A DNA stretch of 64,000 bases from contig NZ_CP114065.1 of NCBI RefSeq assembly GCF_027627575.1, forward strand, positions 5,766,001 through 5,830,000, written 5' to 3'. This stretch comes from Kribbella sp. CA-293567 (GTDB lineage Bacteria; Actinomycetota; Actinomycetes; Propionibacteriales; Kribbellaceae). Position numbers and translations under genes: made by a program. Within the stretch, counting starts at the first letter, position 1, and the number at the start of each line of letters is the position of its first letter. The notes under the pieces are model-generated. The model made no database searches, was not told the origin of the DNA, and saw only the letters and a program-made list of their open reading frames with translations. Positions 16,917 to 24,593 of this stretch are shown in pieces.

Positions 16917-17031
16917 CAGTTCGGACCCAGCGACAGGCAGTAGTCCCCCACTGACCGCCGGACTCCCGCTCAGCTTGCGCACCACTTTGGGCAGCCGGGC
17001 GACCACTGCCTGTCGTCGTGTTCGCAGCCTC

Positions 17032-17086
17032 TTGACAGCTCCTGGCAGCAGGCTTAGTTTCTCACTAAATTTAGTGGCGAAGTAAG
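17032..17086 (+). promoter_or_regulatory. Promoter with overlapping ROK operator for the CNN-uptake operon
   Basis: TTGACA (17032-17037) and TAGTTT (17055-17060) are separated by 17 bp, a good sigma-70-type promoter. The perfect palindrome CACTAAATTTAGTG (17063-17076) lies just downstream and extends as an imperfect inverted repeat to 17053-17086, covering the -10 box. A protein bound there would block transcription. The downstream gene is a ROK repressor, so autoregulation is likely. Confidence 0.75.
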
Positions 17087-17098
17087 TCGGGAGTTCAC

Positions 17099-18307
17099 GT
17101 GGTGAGTGGTCAGGGTCCGGTGCCTCGGGGCGATCTGGTGCCTTCGGGCATCGTCGGGTTGCTCGGCACGCAAGGGCCCACCTCGCGGACCGAGATCGCC
17201 AGGGGGCTGGGGTTGAGTCCGGCGACGGTGACCCAGGTGACCAAGGACCTGATCGCCCGCGGGCTGGTCGAGGAGCTGGAGTCGGTGCCGTCGAAGGGCG
17301 GGCGGCCGGCGCGGTTGCTCGGGCTGGTCCGCGATGCGGGCGTGGCACTGGGAGCCAAGGTGACCGCCGATCACGTGGCCGTGGTGACGGTGGAGCTGGA
17401 CGGGACGGTCAGGTCGTCCGTCGAGCTGGAGTACGACCCGGGGGCCGATGACGCGATCGGGCGGCTGGGTCAGATTCTGGCCAAGCAGGTGGCGGAGCTC
17501 GACGACCGGCTGCTCGGCGTCGGCGTCGGCGTACCGGGAGCTGTCGATTCGCAGGCCTCGGGAATCGTCGACGCTCCGACCCTCGGGTGGCGGGCTGCTC
17601 CCGTCGGTCCGGTACTGCGCGGCGCGATCGGTACGCCGGTCCTGGTCGACAACGACGTCAACACCCTGGCCGCTGCCGAGCGGCTCTACGGGATCGGCCG
17701 CGACCACTCGTCGTACCTGGTCGTCACGATCGGGCGCGGGATCGGCTGCGGCATCGTCGTCGACGGCGGCATCTACCGCGGCGCCAACGGTGGTGCCGGC
17801 GAGATCGGGCACATCCCGGTCTGGTCGCCCGGGACCGAACAGCCGCCCTGCACCTGCGGCTCGACCGGTTGCCTGGAGGCCCACATCGGCGCCGCCGGGA
17901 TCGCCCGGACCGCTCGGGCCGGCAAGGTGATCGGCCCCCGCGGCACCCTCGCCACTTTGTTGCGTGCAGCAACCACTGGTGACGTCGCCGCGCGACAGGT
18001 CTTCGAGGAAGCCGGCGGCATGCTCGGTCGCGCGCTCGCCGGGGTGATCCACACGGTCGACCCCGAGGTCGTCGTACTGATGGGTGAGGGAGTGGACGGA
18101 TGGGAGTTCTGGCAGACCGGGTTCGAGCCGTCGTTCCGGCGGTCGTTGCTCCCGGCGCGCAGCGCGGTACCGGTGGTGGTGGAGCCGTGGACGGAGGACC
18201 AGTGGGCCCGCGGCGCCGCATCGCTGGTGCTCTCCTCCCCCTTCGATTCGGCCGGCAACGGCGGCGAACAGAGCCGCCTCGTCCGGGCCCGGCTGGAAAC
18301 CAGATGA
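17099..18307 (+). CDS. ROK-family transcriptional regulator (first gene of the CNN uptake/catabolism operon)
   Basis: 402 residues. HTH about 25-70 (TSRTEIARGLGLSPATVTQVTKDLI); ROK domain with VLVDNDVNTLAAAERL, GEIGHIPVW and zinc motif CTCGSTGCLEA. GTG start at 17099 follows GGGAG with normal spacing. Its stop overlaps the first permease start (ATGA), so it is the first gene of a six-gene operon. Presumed to repress the operon through the palindrome at 17063-17076 and to be released by imported CNN or its breakdown products (inference). It differs in sequence from the other ROK protein at 15663, so the two are not recent duplicates. Confidence 0.88.
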   Translation: MVSGQGPVPRGDLVPSGIVGLLGTQGPTSRTEIARGLGLSPATVTQVTKDLIARGLVEELESVPSKGGRPARLLGLVRDAGVALGAKVTADHVAVVTVELDGTVRSSVELEYDPGADDAIGRLGQILAKQVAELDDRLLGVGVGVPGAVDSQASGIVDAPTLGWRAAPVGPVLRGAIGTPVLVDNDVNTLAAAERLYGIGRDHSSYLVVTIGRGIGCGIVVDGGIYRGANGGAGEIGHIPVWSPGTEQPPCTCGSTGCLEAHIGAAGIARTARAGKVIGPRGTLATLLRAATTGDVAARQVFEEAGGMLGRALAGVIHTVDPEVVVLMGEGVDGWEFWQTGFEPSFRRSLLPARSAVPVVVEPWTEDQWARGAASLVLSSPFDSAGNGGEQSRLVRARLETR

Positions 18308-19173
18308 AGCGCAAGAACCTCGGCTGGGTGCTGTTCTTCCTGCTGCCGAGCGCGATCCCGCTGTTCGTCTTCACGGTGGTGCCGATGGTCTCCTCGCTCT
18401 GGGTCAGCCTGCACAAGTGGAACCTGATCTCCCCGATGGAGTGGGTCGGGCTGCGCAACTACCAGAACCTGCTCACCGACGAGACCACCCGCCGGGTCTT
18501 CCTGCACACGCTGATCTACGTGGCCGGCTACCTCCCGATCGTGTACGCCGGTGGCCTCGGCCTGGCGCTCGCGCTGAACCAGAAGCTCAAGGGCCGCGCG
18601 TTCCTGCGAGCCACCTACTTCCTGCCCGTCGTCACCAGCTGGGTGGTCGTCGCGCTGGTCTGGAAGTGGCTGCTCAACCCCAGCAACGGCCTGGTCAACC
18701 AGGTACTCGGCGCCGTCGGCCTGCCGGAACCGGGCTGGTGGACCGATCCACAGTGGGCCCTGCCCGCGGTGATCCTGTCCTCGGCCTGGAAGGACCTCGG
18801 CTTCGTGATGGTGATCCTGCTGGCCGGGCTGCAGTCCATCCCGTCCGACATCTACGAGGCCGCCAAGGTGGACGGCTCCAGCGCCTGGCAACGGTTCTGG
18901 CGCGTCACCCTCCCGCTGCTGTCCCCGTCGACCTTCTTCGTGGTGGTGATCTCGCTGATCAACGGTTTCCAGGTCTTCGACCAGGTCTACGTGATGACCG
19001 GCGGCGGCCCGCAGGGCTCCAGCCAGGTGGTCGTCGGCCAGATCTACGACCTGACCTTCCGCTACGGCCGCGCCGGTGAGGCGTCCGCGCTGTCCTGGAT
19101 CCTGTTCGCCGTCATCCTGCTGATCACCGTCTTCCAGATCCGCGGCCAGCGCCGGTGGGTGCACTATGCGTGA
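18304..19173 (+). CDS. ABC sugar transporter permease (MalF/UgpA type)
   Basis: 289 residues, about six membrane helices, with the cytoplasmic EAA loop EAAKVDGSSAWQRFWRVTLP (about 200-220) that docks to the ATPase. N-terminal MKRKNLGWVLFFLLPSAIPLFVF is a typical CUT1 carbohydrate permease start. Overlaps the ROK gene by 4 bp and the next permease by 8 bp. Predicted to import CNN or related alpha-gluco-oligosaccharides. No ATPase is encoded in the locus, so a shared MsiK/MsmK-type ATPase elsewhere is expected. Confidence 0.9.
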   Translation: MKRKNLGWVLFFLLPSAIPLFVFTVVPMVSSLWVSLHKWNLISPMEWVGLRNYQNLLTDETTRRVFLHTLIYVAGYLPIVYAGGLGLALALNQKLKGRAFLRATYFLPVVTSWVVVALVWKWLLNPSNGLVNQVLGAVGLPEPGWWTDPQWALPAVILSSAWKDLGFVMVILLAGLQSIPSDIYEAAKVDGSSAWQRFWRVTLPLLSPSTFFVVVISLINGFQVFDQVYVMTGGGPQGSSQVVVGQIYDLTFRYGRAGEASALSWILFAVILLITVFQIRGQRRWVHYA

Positions 19174-19990
19174 CACCAGGTCCCTGCCCGCTCGCCTCGC
19201 CCTGTACGCCGCCGTGCTGGCCGGCGCCGCGATCATGCTGTTCCCGTTCCTCTGGACCGTGATCACCTCGATCACCCCGGAGGGCTCGCTGGCCGACGGC
19301 CCGAAACTCGTCGTCGACAACCCCACCCTGGACGCCTACCGGACGCTGCTCGACGCGATCCCGATGTGGCGGATCATCCTCAACTCGCTCGGTATCGCGA
19401 TCGCCTCCACGCTGCTCCAGCTGGTCACCGGCTCGATGGCGGCGTACGGGTTCGCGCGGCTGCACTTCCCGCTCAAGAACGTCGTCTTCGGCTTCTACCT
19501 GGCCACCTTGATGGTGCCGCTGCAGGTGCTGGTCGTGCCGCTGTTCATCGAGATGAAGATGTTGAACCTGCAGGACACGTACTTCGCCCTGCTGGCGCCG
19601 ACGATCGCGTCGGCGTTCGGAGTGTTCCTGCTCCGCCAGGCCGTCACCGCCGTACCGCTGGAGCTGGACGAGGCCGCCACCATCGACGGCGCCGGCCACC
19701 TCCGCATCTTCACCACCATCGTGTTGCCCCTGATCCGGCCGGCGCTCGCCACCGTCGCCGTCTTCGCCTTCATGGGCAGCTGGAACAGCTTCCTCTGGCC
19801 GCTGGTGGTGATCAGGTCGCCGGAGTTCATGACGCTCCCGCTCGGCCTGTCCACCCTGCAGGGCCAGTTCACCACCCAGTGGGACGTCGTGATGGCGGGC
19901 TCCGTCGTCTCGATCGTGCCGATCGCCCTCGTGTACCTGCTCGCGCAGCGCCACATCATCGCCGGTGTCGCCCACACCGGCATCAAGTAA
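19166..19990 (+). CDS. ABC sugar transporter permease (MalG/UgpE type)
   Basis: 274 residues with six predicted membrane segments and the EAA loop EAATIDGAGHLRIFTTIVLP. It pairs with the upstream permease as the second half of a CUT1 carbohydrate importer. Start ATG overlaps the end of the upstream gene, which implies coupled translation. Confidence 0.9.
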   Translation: MRDTRSLPARLALYAAVLAGAAIMLFPFLWTVITSITPEGSLADGPKLVVDNPTLDAYRTLLDAIPMWRIILNSLGIAIASTLLQLVTGSMAAYGFARLHFPLKNVVFGFYLATLMVPLQVLVVPLFIEMKMLNLQDTYFALLAPTIASAFGVFLLRQAVTAVPLELDEAATIDGAGHLRIFTTIVLPLIRPALATVAVFAFMGSWNSFLWPLVVIRSPEFMTLPLGLSTLQGQFTTQWDVVMAGSVVSIVPIALVYLLAQRHIIAGVAHTGIK

Positions 19991-20008
19991 GAGAGAAGGA
20001 AGACCGCC

Positions 20009-21265
20009 ATGCGCCATCTCAAGACCGTGGGCCTCGGACTGACCGCCGCGCTCGCCCTCACGCTGACCGCCTGCGGGCAGGGTTCGGCCACCAAGGAAGC
20101 CGCCGCGCCGGAGGGCAAGTCCGTCGTGCGCTACATGAACTTCTCCTCCAACGACGGTCACGAGAAGGACTTGACGGCGATCGTCAACGCCTTCCAGACC
20201 GCCAACCCGAACATCACCGTCCAGGTGGAGACCGTGCCCTACGCGGACTACTTCACCAAGCTGCAGACCTCGGTGGCCGGTGGCACCGCGGCCGACGCGT
20301 TCGAGCTGAACTACGAGAACTTCGTGACGTACGCGAAGAACGGCTCGCTGGCCGAGCTGAAGGACGTCGACACCGGCGTCTACAAGAAGTCGCTGGTCGA
20401 GGCCTTCAACGACGGCGGCAAGCAGTACGGCGTACCGGAGTCGTTCTCCAACGTCGTGCTGTTCTACAACAAGGCGCTGTTCAAGAAGGCCGGCGTGGCC
20501 GAGCCGACCGACGCGTGGACCTGGAAGGACGAGCAGGCCGCCGCGGCCAAGCTGACCGACAAGGGTGCGAAGGTTTGGGGCGACTTCCAGCCGGTCTCGT
20601 ACAACGAGTTCTACAAGGTGCTCGCGCAGAACGGCGGCGAGTTCCTGAACGCGGACCGGTCCGAGGCCACCTTCAACTCCCCGCAGGGCGTCGAGGCAGC
20701 GAAGTTCCTGGTCGAGAAGGTCGGCAAGTCGATGCCGACCGAGGCCGACGGCGCCGGGACGCCCGACTTCGACTCGAAGCTGTTCAAGTCCGGCAAGCTC
20801 GCGATGTGGCACACCGGGATCTGGATGTTCAGCGCGATGGCCGACGCGCCGTTCGACTGGGACGTCGTGGTCGAGCCGGGCAACACCAAGAAGGCGTCGG
20901 CGATGTTCGTGAACGGTCTGGTCGTCTCGGCCGCCACCAAGAACGCCGAGGCCGCGCAGAAGTGGATCACCTTCCTGGCTTCGTCCGACGAGACCACCAA
21001 GACCCGGCTCGCCAGTTCCTGGGAGCTGCCGCCGGTCGGTGACGAAGCCAAGCTCGCGCCGTACCTGGACCAGCAGAAGCCCGCCAACCGCAAGGCCGTC
21101 TTCACCGCGCTGGAGGAGACCGTGCTGCCGCCGGTGATCGAGCGTCAGCAGGAGATGCAGGACCTGGTCACCGCTGAGCTGACCGCCGCTGCCGCCGGCC
21201 GCAAGCCGGTCGAGAAGGCGCTCGCCGATGCCCAGACCAAGGTCAACGCCCTGCTGAAGAAGTGA
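20009..21265 (+). CDS. ABC transporter sugar-binding lipoprotein
   Basis: 418 residues. Lipoprotein signal peptide with lipobox LTAC (Cys about 22), then an extracellular solute-binding family 1 fold (SVVRYMNFSSNDGHEKDLTAIVNAF, typical VPYADYFTKLQTSVAGGTAADAF segments). Starts 18 bp after the second permease, with AGAGAAGGAAG upstream. As the specificity component of the importer it should bind the extracellular product of the GH31 pair, predicted to be cyclic CNN. The long C-terminal helix is normal for the family. Confidence 0.9.
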   Translation: MRHLKTVGLGLTAALALTLTACGQGSATKEAAAPEGKSVVRYMNFSSNDGHEKDLTAIVNAFQTANPNITVQVETVPYADYFTKLQTSVAGGTAADAFELNYENFVTYAKNGSLAELKDVDTGVYKKSLVEAFNDGGKQYGVPESFSNVVLFYNKALFKKAGVAEPTDAWTWKDEQAAAAKLTDKGAKVWGDFQPVSYNEFYKVLAQNGGEFLNADRSEATFNSPQGVEAAKFLVEKVGKSMPTEADGAGTPDFDSKLFKSGKLAMWHTGIWMFSAMADAPFDWDVVVEPGNTKKASAMFVNGLVVSAATKNAEAAQKWITFLASSDETTKTRLASSWELPPVGDEAKLAPYLDQQKPANRKAVFTALEETVLPPVIERQQEMQDLVTAELTAAAAGRKPVEKALADAQTKVNALLKK

Positions 21266-21273
21266 AGGACGAG

Positions 21274-22407
21274 ATGAGCTCCGCCCTGGACCTGCAGGAA
21301 CTCACCCGGCTGCGCGCGCTGGCCGAGCACAGCCACGCCGTGATCACCGAGCACCAGCACACCGGTGGTGCCTATCCCGCCTCGCCGACCTTCTCGGCGT
21401 ACCAGGGGTACGCGTGGCTGCGCGACGGATCGTTCACCGCCGAAGGCATCTCGCGGTACGGCGACGTCGCCTCGGCCGGGCGGTACCACGACTGGGTCGA
21501 CGGCGTACTGCGTCGCCGGCGCGGGCAGGTGGACGAGTTGCGGGCGGCGCTGGCCCGGGGTGAGGTGCCGTCGAACGAGGCGATGCTGCCGACGCGGTTC
21601 ACCTTCGACGGCGAGAACGGGTCGGATCCGTGGTGGGACTTCCAGACCGACGGCTACGGGATGTGGCTGTGGGCAGTGGTCACGCACGCCGCACGGCACG
21701 GGCTCGACCTGTCGCAGTGGCGGGAGGGGATCGACGTCGCGGTCGACTACCTGGTCGCGTTCTGGGACCGGCCCTGTTACGACTGGTGGGAGGAGCACGT
21801 CGAGCATCGGCACGTGTCGACGCTCGGCGCGATCCACGGCGGGCTGGTTGCCGTCGGCACCTGTGAGGCGCTGCGGTCGGCACCTTGGTCGGCGGCGGCG
21901 CTGAAGGTTGCCGCCAGCATCCGCTCGCTGGTGACAGCGGAAGGCATCGTGGACGGGCACCTGGTCAAGTGGCTCGGCAGCTCGGCGGTGGACGGCTCGT
22001 TGCCTGCTTGTATCGTGCCGTTCGGGTTGGTCGATCCCGGCGACTCGCTGGCGGCGATGACCCGGGCGGCGGTCGCCAAGGATCTGGACCACGACGGCGG
22101 GGTGCACCGCTTCACGGCCGACGTGTTCTACGGAGGCGGCCAGTGGATCCTGCTGTCGGCTCTGCTGGGCTGGAACCTGGCGGCAGCCGGTGACACGGCC
22201 GGCGCGCTACGGAGCCTGCGGTGGATCGCCGACCAGGTGGACGAGCACGGGGATCTTCCCGAGCAGGTGCCCCACCACCTGCTTCACCCCGGTGCCCGTA
22301 AGGAGTGGATCGCCCGTTGGGGCACGGTCGCCAGCCCACTGCTGTGGTCCCACGGCATGTACCTGATCCTCGCCGACGAACTCGGCCTCATCACCAAGGA
22401 CGCTTGA
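21274..22407 (+). CDS. GH15 family isomaltose glucohydrolase (predicted)
   Basis: 377 residues, a glucoamylase-type alpha/alpha-barrel without a signal peptide or starch-binding domain, so intracellular. SAYQGYAWLRDGSFTAEG and DFQTDGYGMWLWAV are GH15 substrate-site segments. The likely general acid is in YDWWEEH (about Glu173/174) and the general base in GDLPEQ (about Glu330). Compactness and pairing with a cytosolic GH31 match, as I recall it, the K. flavida enzyme (Kfla1896) that hydrolyses isomaltose to beta-glucose. The ATG at 21274 follows AAGGA; an overlapping GTG at 21262 would add four residues. Its stop overlaps the next start (TGATG). Confidence 0.85.
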   Translation: MSSALDLQELTRLRALAEHSHAVITEHQHTGGAYPASPTFSAYQGYAWLRDGSFTAEGISRYGDVASAGRYHDWVDGVLRRRRGQVDELRAALARGEVPSNEAMLPTRFTFDGENGSDPWWDFQTDGYGMWLWAVVTHAARHGLDLSQWREGIDVAVDYLVAFWDRPCYDWWEEHVEHRHVSTLGAIHGGLVAVGTCEALRSAPWSAAALKVAASIRSLVTAEGIVDGHLVKWLGSSAVDGSLPACIVPFGLVDPGDSLAAMTRAAVAKDLDHDGGVHRFTADVFYGGGQWILLSALLGWNLAAAGDTAGALRSLRWIADQVDEHGDLPEQVPHHLLHPGARKEWIARWGTVASPLLWSHGMYLILADELGLITKDA

Positions 22408-24593
22408 TGCTCACCCACCGGCCGTACGGCATCGAACACCCGTATGCGACCTCTCCCGACCAGCGCATCCCGGTCCAGCCGCTGACCGGCCAGCAGGTGC
22501 GGTTAGGTGTCGTCGTCTCACCGGACGTGACCCGCGTCGTCTGCGAGTGGGGTTCGACCGAACTGGTCCTGTCCCCTGCCGAGACGAATGCCGCCGATGC
22601 CGCGGCGTTGGCAGGAGGCGAGGGCCACCTCGCGGAGGCACAGGCGACCGCGCTGGGCGGTGACGGCGGTTGGTCGGTGGTGACCCCGCCGCTCACCGAG
22701 CCGGTGAAGTACCGCTTCCACTCGTACCGCGGCGACGCGGGCACCGCTGAACTCGACGCGGTGGAGTCGACGGACTGGTTCGAGGTCGCCCCTGCCGCTT
22801 GGGTCGCCGGCCACGGTGAGGTCCGGGGTGGCGGCGAGCGCGTCCGGGAGGTCGAATGGTTGGTTTCGGCCGCCGGTGTGCACCGGGCGCGGTTCGTGCT
22901 GCCGCTGGCCGAGGGCGAGAAGCTGGTCGGGTTCGGCGAGCGGTACGACGCCCTGGACCAACGCGGGAAGAAGCTCGACGCCGTGGTGTTCGAGCAGTAC
23001 AAGTCGCAGGGCGCGCACGGCCGGACCTACCTGCCGATGCCGTTCGCGCACGTGACCGGTGGCGCCGGCTGGGGCTTCCACGTCAGGACCTCGCGGCGGA
23101 CGTGGTACTCGTCGGAGGGCGACCGGCTGGTCGTGGAGGTGGCTCTCGGCGACGAAGCGGTGGTCGACCTCGGCATCTACGAAGGCTCGGCGAACGACGT
23201 ACTGAAGCAGTTCCTGGACGAGGCCGGCCGGGCGGAGGAGCTGCCGTCGTGGGTCTTCCGGTTATGGGCTTCGGGCAACGAGTGGAACACGCAGGAGCTG
23301 GTGATGGCGCGGATGGACGCGCATCGCGATCTCGCCATCCCGGTCGGCGCGATCGTGATCGAGGCCTGGAGCGACGAGGAGGGCATCACGATCTGGCGGG
23401 ACGCCCGGTACGAGGTGACCGCCGGCGGCAGCGCTCATGCGGCCGACGACTTCGAGTACAGAGCCGACGGCGCCTGGCCGGATCCGAAGGCGATGATCGA
23501 CGAGCTCCACGCACGCGGCATCAAGGTGATCCTGTGGCAGATCCCGCTGCAGAAGACGGAGTTCGCCACCGGGCAGGTCGCGGCCGATGCCGAGGCGATG
23601 GTCCGCGACGGCCACGCGGTACTGGAGGCCGACGGTACGGCGTACCACAATCGCGGCTGGTGGTTCCCGCAGGCGCTGATGCCCGACCTGTCCACCCAGC
23701 GCACCCGGGACTGGTGGACCGAGAAGCGGCGGTATCTGGTCGACGAGCTCGACGTGGACGGCTTCAAGACCGACGGCGGCGAGCACGCCTGGGGCCACGA
23801 CCTCCAGTACGCCGACGGCAAGCGAGGGGCCGAGGGCAACAACCTCTTCCCCGTCCACTACGCGCGGGCCTTCGGCGATCTGCTTCGCAGCGTGGGCAAG
23901 GCACCGGTCACCTTCTCGCGGGCCGGCTTCACCGGTTCGCAGGCGCACGGCATCTTCTGGGCCGGTGACGAGGACTCCACCTGGGAGGCGTTTCGCGCGT
24001 CGGTGACGGCCGGTCTGACCGCCGCGTCCTGCGGGATCGTCTACTGGGGCTGGGATCTGGCCGGCTTCTCCGGGCCGGTCCCGGACGCCGAGCTCTACCT
24101 TCGCGCGGCCGCGGCCTCGGTCTTCATGCCGATCATGCAGTACCACTCGGAGTTCAACCATCACCAGCTTCCGCTGCGCGACCGGACTCCCTGGCACGTC
24201 GCCGAGACCACCGGAGACGAACGGGTCGTCCCCCTCTTCCGCCGGTACGCCGAACTGCGCGAGCGCCTGGTCCCCTACCTGACCGAGCAGGCCGCCCTGA
24301 CGATCTCCACCGACCGGCCCCTCATGCGGCCGCTCTTCTTCGACCACCCGGCCGACGAGGAGATCTGGAACCACCCCCATCAGTACCTGCTCGGCAACGA
24401 CCTGTTGATCAACCCGGTCCTCGAACCTGCCGCCAGTACCTGGACGACGTACCTCCCGGCAGGTGACTGGGTCGACGCGTGGACGGGGCAGCCGGTCGCC
24501 AACGGTCTGGTCACTCGCGACGTGCCCCTCGACCTGGTGCCCGTCTACTGCAAGGCCGAGCGCTGGCCCGACCTGGCTCCGATGTTCAGCTAG
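22407..24593 (+). CDS. Cytosolic GH31, predicted 1,3-alpha-isomaltosidase
   Basis: 728 residues without a signal peptide. An N-terminal beta-sandwich (about 1-280) is followed by the GH31 barrel. DGFKTDGGE contains the likely nucleophile (about Asp456) and IFWAGDEDST the acid/base (about Asp521), close to the secreted isomaltosyltransferase motifs. It starts one base into the GH15 stop codon, so the two are translated together. As I recall, the K. flavida counterpart (Kfla1895) cleaves the alpha-1,3 bonds of CNN to isomaltose, which the GH15 enzyme then splits. Its TAG stop overlaps the stop of the convergent patatin-like gene within one CTAG. Specificity is inferred from context. Confidence 0.85.
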   Translation: MLTHRPYGIEHPYATSPDQRIPVQPLTGQQVRLGVVVSPDVTRVVCEWGSTELVLSPAETNAADAAALAGGEGHLAEAQATALGGDGGWSVVTPPLTEPVKYRFHSYRGDAGTAELDAVESTDWFEVAPAAWVAGHGEVRGGGERVREVEWLVSAAGVHRARFVLPLAEGEKLVGFGERYDALDQRGKKLDAVVFEQYKSQGAHGRTYLPMPFAHVTGGAGWGFHVRTSRRTWYSSEGDRLVVEVALGDEAVVDLGIYEGSANDVLKQFLDEAGRAEELPSWVFRLWASGNEWNTQELVMARMDAHRDLAIPVGAIVIEAWSDEEGITIWRDARYEVTAGGSAHAADDFEYRADGAWPDPKAMIDELHARGIKVILWQIPLQKTEFATGQVAADAEAMVRDGHAVLEADGTAYHNRGWWFPQALMPDLSTQRTRDWWTEKRRYLVDELDVDGFKTDGGEHAWGHDLQYADGKRGAEGNNLFPVHYARAFGDLLRSVGKAPVTFSRAGFTGSQAHGIFWAGDEDSTWEAFRASVTAGLTAASCGIVYWGWDLAGFSGPVPDAELYLRAAAASVFMPIMQYHSEFNHHQLPLRDRTPWHVAETTGDERVVPLFRRYAELRERLVPYLTEQAALTISTDRPLMRPLFFDHPADEEIWNHPHQYLLGNDLLINPVLEPAASTWTTYLPAGDWVDAWTGQPVANGLVTRDVPLDLVPVYCKAERWPDLAPMFS

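Noticed and set aside
19124..20812. A 562-codon open frame on the minus strand
   Set aside because: It runs antisense to the permease and binding-protein genes and shows the Arg/Gly/His bias of an antisense frame, without domains. Similar shadows opposite other genes (for example at 13417-15294, 30105-32369 and 55227-57377) were dismissed for the same reason.
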